NCBI GenBank assembly: GCA_017414585.1
Contig: JAFQLN010000171.1
Coordinates: forward strand, 1-14,117
Reading direction: 5' to 3'
Source: Clostridia bacterium
Lineage (GTDB): Bacteria; Bacillota_A; Clostridia; Oscillospirales; CAG-272
DNA length: 14,117 bases
Shown one piece after another: positions 1 through 7,219 of the stretch. How positions within the stretch are numbered: position 1 is the stretch's first letter; every line of letters begins with the position of its first letter. A program made the translations under genes and the position numbers. The notes under the pieces were generated by a model. It was not told the DNA's origin and ran no database searches. It saw only the letters and a program-made list of their open reading frames with translations.

Positions 1-836
1 TCACCGCAGGTCCCGGCGTGGAAGCATATTCCGCAGACGATCCGTTCGGGGAATGGACATACGAAGGTGTTGTCGGAACGGTCAAAGGTGGACGCAATTT
101 CTGGGCACCGTCTATCGTGAAGTATCACGGGAAGTATTATATTTACGTCTCCTGTGACCTCGAAGGTGTTTTTGAACATATGCAGGTCATGGAAGGAGAT
201 AGTCCGCTCGGACCTTTCGGCAATCCCAAAAAGCTGTACAACGAATTTTCCATTGACTCTCATGTTGTGGAAACACAAGCCGGACTGTTTCTGTGGTATG
301 CGAAGGACAACCGCGATACTGACCGCATCGGTACCCGTGTGTATATTGACCGTCTGCTCGATCCGTATACTCCCGCAAATGAACCGAAGGAAGTGGTTGT
401 GCCGACGTTTGATGAAGAAATTTTTATGAAAAACCGCTATGGCGACGGTAAAAACTGGCACACCATTGAAGGGGCGTTCTGGTTTCGTGAAGGAGACTGG
501 CAGTATGTCATGTACAGCGGCGCGTGCTACGAAAACGATACATATCACATCGGCTACGCAGCGGCGAAGTCGGACGAAGCGGATCTGACGAAGGTGGAGT
601 TTGAAAAACACACCGCAGACGGCAGATTCGATCCGGTCATGATCAAAAATGACTGGGAAGAAGGCGTCGGACATCACAGCGTCCTGCAGTACAAGGGCGA
701 ATACTACGCAGTCTACCACGGACGGGATATAAAGGCAGAACCCGGACGCAGGGGAGACCGCAGAACCGCCAGAATCTGCAAACTGCACGTGGAAAACGGC
801 GTGATCACCGCAGAACGGTATGAAGACCGCGTGTAA
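1..836 (+). CDS. Glycoside hydrolase family 43 protein, 3' part (N-terminus outside window)
   Basis: C-terminal part of a five-bladed beta-propeller glycosidase of the GH43 type, the family of beta-xylosidases and alpha-L-arabinofuranosidases that trim plant xylan and arabinan. The frame is open to the window edge (codons from base 3) and reads through the GTG at 18, so I treat the start as lost upstream. Visible family signs are FWAPSIVKYHGKYYIYVS early on, the IDSH stretch whose Asp (255-257) fits the pKa-modulating acid, HTIEGAF whose Glu (468-470) fits the catalytic acid, and GHHSVLQYKGEYYAVYHGR near the end. The catalytic-base Asp would lie in the missing N-terminal blade. No secretion signal can be judged. 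It ends at TAA just before a hairpin terminator and converges on the radical SAM gene. Family is fairly sure; substrate is not. Confidence 0.85.
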   Translation, partial: TAGPGVEAYSADDPFGEWTYEGVVGTVKGGRNFWAPSIVKYHGKYYIYVSCDLEGVFEHMQVMEGDSPLGPFGNPKKLYNEFSIDSHVVETQAGLFLWYAKDNRDTDRIGTRVYIDRLLDPYTPANEPKEVVVPTFDEEIFMKNRYGDGKNWHTIEGAFWFREGDWQYVMYSGACYENDTYHIGYAAAKSDEADLTKVEFEKHTADGRFDPVMIKNDWEEGVGHHSVLQYKGEYYAVYHGRDIKAEPGRRGDRRTARICKLHVENGVITAERYEDRV

Positions 837-851
837 TACGATAAAATAAAG

Positions 852-895
852 AAAGGCTGACGATCCGTTCGGTACGGATTCTGTCAGCCTTTTTT
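852..895 (+). terminator. Bidirectional intrinsic terminator between convergent genes
   Basis: AAAGGCTGAC (852-861) pairs with GTCAGCCTTT (883-892), and ATCCGT (863-868) continues the stem with ACGGAT (874-879). The plus-strand tail is T-rich (TTTTTTGTTTG), so it ends the GH43 transcript. The minus-strand tail (CTTTCTTTATTTTA) is also T-rich, so it can also stop the minus-strand tatD/radical SAM transcript. Confidence 0.88.
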
Positions 896-943
896 GTTTG
901 TTCGTTCGGAGCGGAGATGCGGAAAAACGGAACTGCCGGGGGA

Positions 944-1546
944 TTATTCCATCAGATCCCGTACACGGAAGTGTGCACCGATATCCGATGCAATTTTCCG
1001 GCAGCGGTCGATATCAGCATCCGGAATGGTGCCGCGCACAACGGTAAGCACTACCTTGGGAACATACTTCGATACCTCACGGGCAAATCTAACAACACCG
1101 GGGAAGGTATTTTCACCGAATCGGGGGTGACAGAGCCGGCAGTATGTATCGGAATCCGCCGCGTTGAGACTGATTGACACACAGTCAACCAGTCCGCGGA
1201 AGGCAGGAGCGGTATCCTCTGCAAGAATCATGGATGCGTGCCCGTTCGTATTCACACGGATCGGTGTGTTCGAGCGTTCGCGGATCATCTTGCAGGTTTC
1301 CAGCATATCGTACAGACGGCAGGTCGGTTCTCCGTAGCCGCAGAAGACGATTTCGGAAAAATTGTTCAGTGTATGGGAGGACACATCGGCGATGATTTCC
1401 GCTAAAGTTGGTTCGCGATCCAGCCGCAGATCCTTGAAAAGATCGGGGGCGTTGGCAGAGTCGCGGACACAGAATTCACAGCGGTTCGTGCATAGATTGG
1501 TGATATTCACATACAGGCTGTTTTTGATAACGTAGGTCAGAGCCAT
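944..1546 (-). CDS. TatD-associated radical SAM protein
   Basis: A compact radical SAM enzyme of 200 residues. Cys19, Cys23 and Cys26 form the CxxxCxxC motif (NLCTNRCEFC) that binds the [4Fe-4S] cluster used to cleave SAM. CGYGEPT at 69-75 is the glycine-rich SAM-contact motif. There is no C-terminal SPASM or twitch cluster region. The frame is open back to 1708 inside tatD, but ATG at 1546 has GGAGG five bases upstream and is followed at once by the family's usual N-terminus (ALTYVIKNSLYVNITNLC). It lies 73 bases after tatD. A radical SAM family known mainly from its position beside tatD fits this length and location; its substrate is unknown to me. The linkage suggests shared transcription with metG-tatD. 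It is too short for an anaerobic sulfatase-maturing enzyme. Confidence 0.88.
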   Translation of the reverse strand: MALTYVIKNSLYVNITNLCTNRCEFCVRDSANAPDLFKDLRLDREPTLAEIIADVSSHTLNNFSEIVFCGYGEPTCRLYDMLETCKMIRERSNTPIRVNTNGHASMILAEDTAPAFRGLVDCVSISLNAADSDTYCRLCHPRFGENTFPGVVRFAREVSKYVPKVVLTVVRGTIPDADIDRCRKIASDIGAHFRVRDLME

Positions 1547-1562
1547 ACTATCCTCCACACGA

Positions 1563-1590
1563 AACCGGACAGGAGAAGTGCATTCCGGTT
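1563..1590 (-). other. Intercistronic hairpin between tatD and the radical SAM gene
   Basis: AACCGGA (1563-1569) and TCCGGTT (1584-1590) form a perfect 7-bp stem around a 14-base loop. It sits just upstream of the radical SAM ribosome-binding site. There is no strong T-tract on the minus strand (TTTCGTG), so a processing or partial attenuation site is more likely than a terminator. The role is inferred. Confidence 0.4.
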
Positions 1591-1619
1591 CCGTTTGACA
1601 GATTAAGATTGAAAGTTGT

Positions 1620-2408
1620 TCAGATGCCGAAGAAACGGCAGGCGTTTTTGTAGGTGATTTCTGCAGCTTCGTCGGGCGTGATGCCGCGGACATCGGCAAT
1701 GGCTTCACAGGTGTGCGTCAAGTAGCCGGAATAGTTGATTTTTCCGCGGTGGGGAACGGGCGGGAGATAAGGACAGTCGGTTTCGATCAGGATGCGGTCA
1801 GCGGGAACGATTGCCGCTGCTTCCTTGACTTTGCCCGCATTTTTATAGGTGACAGGACCGGAGAACGAGATGTACCAGCCCAGATCACAGAGCTGACGCG
1901 CCATTTCCGCCGTGCCGCTGTAGCTGTGGAGCACACCGTGTGCATTCGGATGACGGCGGATCATGTCAAAGGTGTCTCCTGCAGCATCACGGGAGTGAAT
2001 AATCACGGGCAGACCGAGCTTTTCGGCAAGGGTGAGCTGTGCGTCAAAGAAATAAGTCTGCAATTCCTTGTCCGTACCGTCCCAGTGGTAGTCGTACCCG
2101 ATTTCTCCGATCGCGCGGACTTTTTCGTGTGCTGCGAGTGCTTCCAGTTCGGCAAGAGCGGAAGCGTGCCGATCGGCGGGGATATTCTGTCCGTCACAGG
2201 GATGGATACCGACTGCCGCATAAATGAAGTCATATTCTTCCGCCAGTCTGACGGATGCAATCGAATGCGGGAGACTGGAGCCGACATTGACGATTTTTTC
2301 CACACCGGCTTCCCTTGCAAGACGGAGGGCACCTGCCATGCCGCCTTCAAATTCCTCGTCAAAGCGGTGATCGTCGTAATGAGCGTGTGAATCGAAAAGA
2401 GGATGCAT
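1620..2408 (-). CDS. tatD: TatD family metal-dependent deoxyribonuclease
   Basis: A 262-residue TIM-barrel hydrolase, full family length, corresponding to B. subtilis YabD. The metal-binding residues are all in place: H8 and H10 in DSHAH, E102 in GEIGYDYHW, H138 in IIHSRD, H161 in LHSYSG and D211 in ETDCPYLPP. TatD proteins are Mg-dependent 3'-5' DNases linked to repair of damaged DNA and, in some organisms, to DNA fragmentation or protein quality control. The start ATG overlaps the metG stop codon (TAATG), and a GGAGAAAG ribosome-binding site lies inside the 3' end of metG, so the two are translationally coupled. The metG-tatD pairing is conserved across Firmicutes. Confidence 0.95.
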   Translation of the reverse strand: MHPLFDSHAHYDDHRFDEEFEGGMAGALRLAREAGVEKIVNVGSSLPHSIASVRLAEEYDFIYAAVGIHPCDGQNIPADRHASALAELEALAAHEKVRAIGEIGYDYHWDGTDKELQTYFFDAQLTLAEKLGLPVIIHSRDAAGDTFDMIRRHPNAHGVLHSYSGTAEMARQLCDLGWYISFSGPVTYKNAGKVKEAAAIVPADRILIETDCPYLPPVPHRGKINYSGYLTHTCEAIADVRGITPDEAAEITYKNACRFFGI

Positions 2409-4369
2409 TACCGTACTCTTTCTCCGAGCGGGGTTTCGGGATCGAGGAAGACCACGCGGATCTGTTCCTCACCGGATGCGAGAATCATGCCGTTGGATTC
2501 AATGCCGCAGAGAACGGCAGGCTTGAGGTTGGCAACGAGGATGATCTTCTTGCCGATCAGAGCTTCCGGTTCGTAGAATTTTGCGATGCCGGAAACAACG
2601 GTGCGTTCTTCGTAGCCGAGGTCAACAGTCAGCTTCAGGAGCTTTTTCGCCTTCGGAACCTTTTCGCACGCCTTGATCTGTGCAGTACGCAGTTCGACGT
2701 TCATGAAGTCGTCAATGGCAATCTGCGCGATGCCTTCCGGCTTTTCAGGCTTTTGTGCAGCTTTTTCGGCAGCTTCCGCCGCTTTCTTGGCAGCTTCGCG
2801 TTCCGCTTCCAGTTCGGCAGCCAGCTTTGCCTCGTCGATTCTTGCGAACAGGGGAGCAGCTTCACCGACTGTTTTGCCGGATTCCAGTGCGCCGAAAGTG
2901 AAGATGGTATCATAATCGCGGACATCGGAATTGAGGGATGCGAAAATGGAGTCAACCGTGGTGGGAATGATGGAAGCAAGCATGACCGCGCCGATACGGA
3001 TTGTTTCGAGCAGGTTGTAGATAACGGCTGCCAGACGGGGCATGGTTTCCTCAGACTTGGCGAGCGTCCACGGCGTCGTTTCGTCGATATACTTGTTTGC
3101 GCGGCGGAGCATGGTGAAAACATCGGCGCACGCATCTGCGAGATGGTAGGAGTCCATGTTTTCGGTGAAGCTCTTGGCTGCTGTCCGGCACGCTTCCTTC
3201 AGTTCAGCATCGGGACCTTCTTCCGTACCGGGTGTGGGAATGACGCCGTCAAAGTATTTTTTCGTCATGGCAATGGTGCGGGAGACAAGGTTACCGAGAT
3301 TGTTTGCAAGGTCGGTGTTGTAACGGTTTGCAACCGCTTCGATGGTGATGGAACCGTCGGCTGCATAGGGCATTTCGGAGATGCAGTAGTGACGGACTCC
3401 GTCCATGGTAAATCTCTTTGCAAGATCATCGGCATAAATGACATTGCCGCGGGACTTGGACATCTTATCTGCGCCGAAATTGAACCACGGATGCGCGAAA
3501 ATCTTCTTCGGAAGCGGAATGTCAAGGGACATGAGGAAAATCGGCCAGTAAATGGAGTGGAAGCGCGCGATGTCCTTACCGATCACGTGTACATCGGCAG
3601 GCCAGTACTTCTTGAATTTTTCGGACTGTTCTTCCCAGCTCTTGTCCGGGTCGTAGCCGATGGCAGTGATATAGTTGGTCAGCGCGTCAAGCCAAACGTA
3701 GACAACGTGCTTGTCGTCGAAGTCAACGGGGATACCCCACTTGAAGCTGGTTCTGGATACGCAGAGATCCTGCAGCCCGGGCTTGAGGAAGTTGTTGACC
3801 ATTTCCTTGCGGCGGGATTCGGGTTCGAGGAAATCCGGGTGTTCTTCAAAGTGCTTCATCAGACGGTCAGCGTACTTGGACATTTTGAAGAAGTAGGCTT
3901 CTTCCGTGGTGAGCTGGACTTCACGTCCGCAGTCGGGACACTTGCCGTCCACAAGCTGGGTTTGGGTGAAGAAGGATTCGCAGGGCGTGCAGTACCAGCC
4001 TTCGTAGTGACCCTTGTAGATGTCGCCCTTGTCGAACATCTTCTTGAAGATCTTCTTGACAGCAGCTTCGTGGTAGTCGTCGGTTGTGCGGATGAAGTGG
4101 TCGTAGCTGGCGCCGGTGAGATCCCAGATGCCGCGGATCACGTCAGCAACACCGTCCACATACTGCTTGGGGGTGATGCCGGCGTCAAGAGCCTTGTTTT
4201 CGATTTTCTGTCCGTGCTCGTCCGTACCGGTGCAGAAGAAAACATCGTATCCGCGCTGTCTCTTGTAGCGGGCGATGGCGTCGGTGGCGATGATTTCGTA
4301 GGTGTTGCCGATATGCGGCTTGGTGGACGCATAGGCAATGGCGGTGGTTATATAATATTTTTCAGCCAT
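2408..4369 (-). CDS. metG: Methionyl-tRNA synthetase
   Basis: A 653-residue class I aminoacyl-tRNA synthetase that charges tRNA-Met for initiation and elongation. It has the HIGH-class signature as PHIGN (19-22), TGTDEHG near 47-53, and a zinc knuckle with C127, C130, C144 and C147. KMSKS is at 302-306. An Ala/Lys/Glu-rich linker, probably helical, joins the anticodon-binding helical domain to a C-terminal OB-fold tRNA-binding domain (from about VELRTAQIK to the end). That appended domain is usual in the dimeric form of the enzyme. The start ATG has GGAG nine bases upstream. It follows nagA by 29 bases with no promoter that I can see, so expression probably depends on the promoter upstream of nagA. 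It overlaps tatD by one base. Confidence 0.97.
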   Translation of the reverse strand: MAEKYYITTAIAYASTKPHIGNTYEIIATDAIARYKRQRGYDVFFCTGTDEHGQKIENKALDAGITPKQYVDGVADVIRGIWDLTGASYDHFIRTTDDYHEAAVKKIFKKMFDKGDIYKGHYEGWYCTPCESFFTQTQLVDGKCPDCGREVQLTTEEAYFFKMSKYADRLMKHFEEHPDFLEPESRRKEMVNNFLKPGLQDLCVSRTSFKWGIPVDFDDKHVVYVWLDALTNYITAIGYDPDKSWEEQSEKFKKYWPADVHVIGKDIARFHSIYWPIFLMSLDIPLPKKIFAHPWFNFGADKMSKSRGNVIYADDLAKRFTMDGVRHYCISEMPYAADGSITIEAVANRYNTDLANNLGNLVSRTIAMTKKYFDGVIPTPGTEEGPDAELKEACRTAAKSFTENMDSYHLADACADVFTMLRRANKYIDETTPWTLAKSEETMPRLAAVIYNLLETIRIGAVMLASIIPTTVDSIFASLNSDVRDYDTIFTFGALESGKTVGEAAPLFARIDEAKLAAELEAEREAAKKAAEAAEKAAQKPEKPEGIAQIAIDDFMNVELRTAQIKACEKVPKAKKLLKLTVDLGYEERTVVSGIAKFYEPEALIGKKIILVANLKPAVLCGIESNGMILASGEEQIRVVFLDPETPLGERVR

Positions 4370-4398
4370 GGTATATTTCTCCAGTGTAATTTTCAGGT

Positions 4399-5553
4399 TC
4401 AGATTTTCTTTCCGGCAATCCAGACGGATTCGAGTTCGGGTGCGTTTTTGTCGCGGATCATGATGAAATCGGCACGCAGTCCGACTGCAATCGAACCGCA
4501 GACATTTTCAAGTCCGCTCATTCTGGCGGGATTGACGGTTGCCGCAGGCAGAGCTTCTTCAAGCGTTTTGTCGGTGAAGGACATATAGTTGACCAGTGCG
4601 GTGAACAGATCAAGCGTACTGCCGGCAATCACGCCTTCTTCGTTGACCGCTATGCCGTTTTTGACAATGACGTGCAGCCCGGCAATGGAATAATTTCCGT
4701 TGGGACAGCCGGCTGCTTCCATGGAGTCGGTGATCAGAACCATGTGGTTCGGTTCTTTTACGCGGCTTGCCAGACGGATCATATCGGGATGGATGTGCTC
4801 ACCGTCGCAGATCAGTTCGGTGTAAGCGGTATCGCAGAGTAGGGAAGCGGCGATGTTTCCGGGCTCGCGGTGATGCAGGGGCTTCATGGTGTTGAAGGTG
4901 TGCGTGAATCCCGTAATGCCCCAGCGGACAGCATCGAGGGACTGTTCGTACGTTGCGTCACTGTGTGCCAGCGATGCGACAGCACCCATGGACACCGCTG
5001 TTTCGGCGAATTCTTTTCCGCCTTCCATCTCAAAAGCAGCGGATATGCGCATCGGTGCGGGCTGCATTTTCGCAAGATACATCTTCAGTTCTGCGGGATC
5101 CAGCGGTGCAAGAAGATGTTCGGGGTGTGCGCCGCGGCGTTTGGGATTGAGATAACGTCCTTCGAGATGAATGCCTGCGATATGGCAAAGCCCTTCTTCG
5201 GACACACGGTTTTTCTGAATGGCTTCGATGGAAGCGTCCAGACTGGCAGGTTCAGCGGAGGCGAGCGTTGCAAGAATGGTGGTCGTTCCGGCTTCTGCAT
5301 AGGAGCGGCGCATGGCACGGCATCCGTCCGCATCGGCAGTATTGAAGTCATATCCGGCGCGTCCGTGGGTGTGAACATCAACCAGCCCGGGAAGGATGTA
5401 CATTCCCTCACAGTCAATAACCGCAGTGTCCTCATCGGGAGATGCGGATAAAGAGATATCCGTGATCACGCCGTTTTCCGTCATAAGATCGGTGCGGATG
5501 AAGGCGTGCTGTGCTTCGGAATAGACAAATCCGTTCTGAAAAAGTGTTTTCAT
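4399..5553 (-). CDS. nagA: N-acetylglucosamine-6-phosphate deacetylase
   Basis: A 384-residue amidohydrolase of normal length that removes acetate from GlcNAc-6-phosphate to give glucosamine-6-phosphate, feeding amino-sugar catabolism and cell-wall recycling. Family residues are visible: H61 and H63 in VDVHTHG, E131 in GIHLEGRYLNPKRRGAH, H197 in SLAHSDA, H218 in FTHTFNTM, ICDGEHIHP at 248-256, and the catalytic Asp276 in ITDSMEAAG. The usual HLEGPF is HLEGRY here, a mild departure. ATG at 5553 is preceded by a doubled GGAGGGAGG site. It sits after the sulfatase gene and is separated from it by 261 AT-rich bases carrying a good promoter. No nagB or sugar transporter is in the window. Confidence 0.94.
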   Translation of the reverse strand: MKTLFQNGFVYSEAQHAFIRTDLMTENGVITDISLSASPDEDTAVIDCEGMYILPGLVDVHTHGRAGYDFNTADADGCRAMRRSYAEAGTTTILATLASAEPASLDASIEAIQKNRVSEEGLCHIAGIHLEGRYLNPKRRGAHPEHLLAPLDPAELKMYLAKMQPAPMRISAAFEMEGGKEFAETAVSMGAVASLAHSDATYEQSLDAVRWGITGFTHTFNTMKPLHHREPGNIAASLLCDTAYTELICDGEHIHPDMIRLASRVKEPNHMVLITDSMEAAGCPNGNYSIAGLHVIVKNGIAVNEEGVIAGSTLDLFTALVNYMSFTDKTLEEALPAATVNPARMSGLENVCGSIAVGLRADFIMIRDKNAPELESVWIAGKKI

Positions 5554-5602
5554 TGTTGGTTTTTCCTCCCTCCATCAAATAACTTGTTCTTCGTATTGTA
5601 TC

Positions 5603-5631
5603 ATTATAACAGAAAAACGTCTTTTTTACAA
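5603..5631 (-). promoter_or_regulatory. Sigma-A-type promoter upstream of nagA-metG-tatD
   Basis: On the minus strand TTGTAA (5626-5631), 17 bases, then a perfect TATAAT (5603-5608). Transcription would begin near 5596, leaving a leader of roughly 40 bases before the nagA start. The -35 and spacer lie inside the inverted repeat 5613-5640. A weaker alternative, TTGAAC (5717-5722), 18 bases, TATTAT (5693-5698), lies upstream. Confidence 0.75.
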
Positions 5632-5640
5632 GACGTTTTT
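5613..5640 (-). terminator. Perfect 11-bp hairpin ending the sulfatase transcript, overlapping the nagA promoter
   Basis: AAAAACGTCTT (5613-5623) and AAGACGTTTTT (5630-5640) are exact inverted repeats around a 6-base loop. In minus-strand RNA the stem runs straight into its own U-run and then CUGUUAU, as in an intrinsic terminator for the isomerase-sulfatase transcript. The same DNA carries the nagA -35 and spacer, so it could instead or also be an operator. Terminator use is the simpler reading. Confidence 0.6.
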
Positions 5641-5814
5641 GCTATGCTTATTGCACAGGAATCTGTAAACATTATTTGCACAAAATGGCATAATAATACA
5701 ATTCACGATTTGTTTTGTTCAAAAAATATCAAAAATAGATGTTCTTTATTCAAAACAGGCTTGCTTTTTTTGTATGGTGAACAGAGATGCGAAAATATGC
5801 GGATCAGAGCACCG
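5641..5814. other. AT-rich gene-free stretch after the sulfatase gene
   Basis: The base composition is visibly more AT-rich than the surrounding genes. It holds two copies of TTGCACA (5651-5657 and 5676-5682) 25 bases apart, upstream of the nagA promoter, and two TTTTGAA-like minus-strand motifs. It may be a long 3' untranslated region, an activator or repressor landing site, or a join left by insertion. I see no tRNA, riboswitch fold or credible small gene in it. Confidence 0.4.
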
Positions 5815-7176
5815 TTATTCACCGCGGCCGCACTGCCACTGAATCCAGCCGGATGCAAAGGGATCGCGGCGGCGCTTGAGTTCGGCGAAGAGCTTTTCAC
5901 TGAGTTCCGCCATGATTTCCTTGTAAGCCGGATCGGCGGCACGGTTGACTTTTTCACCCGGATCAATCGTCAGATCGTAGAATTCGTCCACATCGGTCAT
6001 GTTCCAGATGTATTTGTACTTTTCCGTGCGGATACCGCGCTGGGAGAACAGACCGAACTGCTGACCGTTCGAGGTGAAGACCGCGTAATCAGGGGTTTCC
6101 GTTCCGTCAATGTAGTCGGATGCTGCGCGGCCGTGACGTTCGCTCTGTGCGGTCAGACCGGCAATTTTTTCGACTGTGGGCGCAACATCAAGAGAGCTGC
6201 ACGCGAACTTTTCAACGACAGCATGACCGAGGGAAGGATGGCGGACAATAAACGGAACATGAACCACACCGTCGTAAAGGATGTAGTGCTTGTCCATCAT
6301 GCCGTGGTCGCCGCTTGTGTCACCGTGGTCGGAGAGCAGGATGATCAGCGTGTCGTTGTACTGTCCCGTTTCGCGCAGTGTATCGAGGACATGACCGATT
6401 GCTGCGTCCGTCTGTGTAATCATGCCGAAATAGAACGCTTTGGTCGGAGCGAAATCCTTCCATTCGTAATTTTCAAGATGCCAGTTCTGGATCTGCTTTT
6501 TCTGGATGTACGGTTTTCCTTCCAGCGTATCGCCGAATCCGGGCCACGGCGTCATATCTTCCGGTGCGTACATGGTATCATACGGTGCGGAAGGACGGCA
6601 GGGCAGATGCGGGTCTGTCAGATCCAGCCATGCGTGCCATGCTTCACCGGCGCTTTCGCGGATGAACGATGCAACCGAGTCGCAGATGCGGTATGTCTTG
6701 GTGTCTTCAAACGCGATCGGATTCGGGCAGCCGAACCAGCTGTTGGTGTAGTCGATTCTGCCGTATTTTTCACCGATTTCACGGGCATAATCACCGTTGT
6801 CAAAAATGGTTTCATAGCCGAAAGCATTTTCGTTTCCGTGCGGGGATGCGTCCCAATGACCGGCGAAGGCACAGCGGTAACCCGCATCTTTCAGTTCCGA
6901 TACCCATGTGGGAACGGCGGGATTGGCACCGTTGCCGCGCAGGAAATTATAGTTGCACAGGATGCCGAGCGATTCGGGCTGTACGCCTGTAAGCATCGCC
7001 TGTCTTGACGGTGCGCAGACGGGGAAGGGGGTGTAAGCGTTTTTGAAGAACAGACCTTCATCGGCAAGACGGTCGATGTTCGGCGTTTTCACAGGGTTCT
7101 CTCCGGCATAACCGATTGAGTCGTAGCGGAGCTGGTCGCAGACAATAAAAAGAACATTGGGTTTGGAAGCTGCCAT
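5815..7176 (-). CDS. Sulfatase, Cys-type (formylglycine-dependent), cytoplasmic
   Basis: A 453-residue alkaline-phosphatase-fold sulfatase. CAPSR at 54-58 is the C-x-P-x-R signature; C54 would be oxidised to formylglycine, the hydrating nucleophile that cleaves sulfate esters. Metal and substrate residues are visible in IVCDQLRYDS (D14), DLTDPHLPCRP and LLSDHGDTSGDHGMMDKH. The usual GKWHLG, whose Lys and His contact sulfate, reads GHWDAS at 106-111. The N-terminus (MAASKPNVLFIVCDQ) has no signal peptide, so it should work inside the cell on imported substrate. ATG at 7176 follows AAAGGA. It lies 43 bases after the isomerase gene, probably in one operon. The maturase needed for formylglycine is not in the window. 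The exact substrate cannot be told; phosphonate monoester hydrolases share this fold. Confidence 0.88.
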   Translation of the reverse strand: MAASKPNVLFIVCDQLRYDSIGYAGENPVKTPNIDRLADEGLFFKNAYTPFPVCAPSRQAMLTGVQPESLGILCNYNFLRGNGANPAVPTWVSELKDAGYRCAFAGHWDASPHGNENAFGYETIFDNGDYAREIGEKYGRIDYTNSWFGCPNPIAFEDTKTYRICDSVASFIRESAGEAWHAWLDLTDPHLPCRPSAPYDTMYAPEDMTPWPGFGDTLEGKPYIQKKQIQNWHLENYEWKDFAPTKAFYFGMITQTDAAIGHVLDTLRETGQYNDTLIILLSDHGDTSGDHGMMDKHYILYDGVVHVPFIVRHPSLGHAVVEKFACSSLDVAPTVEKIAGLTAQSERHGRAASDYIDGTETPDYAVFTSNGQQFGLFSQRGIRTEKYKYIWNMTDVDEFYDLTIDPGEKVNRAADPAYKEIMAELSEKLFAELKRRRDPFASGWIQWQCGRGE

Positions 7177-7219
7177 CGTATGATCCTTTCTTCGGGAAGT
7201 TCCGATTGTTGAAATGGGG

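Noticed and set aside
944..1546. Radical SAM gene as the maturase for the window's sulfatase
   Set aside because: Sulfatase-maturing enzymes are about twice this length with two extra cluster-binding regions; this protein has only the core motif and matches the tatD-linked type.
1547..1708. N-terminal extension of the radical SAM protein to 1708
   Set aside because: It would overlap the end of tatD in another frame, and ATG at 1546 has GGAGG at ideal spacing.
2315..4588. 757-codon open frame antisense to metG
   Set aside because: It lies wholly opposite metG, tatD and nagA ends, has no family signal and no ribosome-binding site, and the minus-strand genes there carry full catalytic motifs. 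It is a by-product of their codon usage.
5644..5814. Possible small gene or regulatory RNA in the AT-rich spacer
   Set aside because: ATG codons there have no ribosome-binding site and I could not draw a stable conserved fold beyond the 5613-5640 hairpin.
5506..7008. 500-codon plus-strand open frame opposite the sulfatase and nagA start
   Set aside because: It runs through the nagA promoter and hairpin, has no Shine-Dalgarno site, and the protein has no recognisable domain; the minus-strand sulfatase explains the region.
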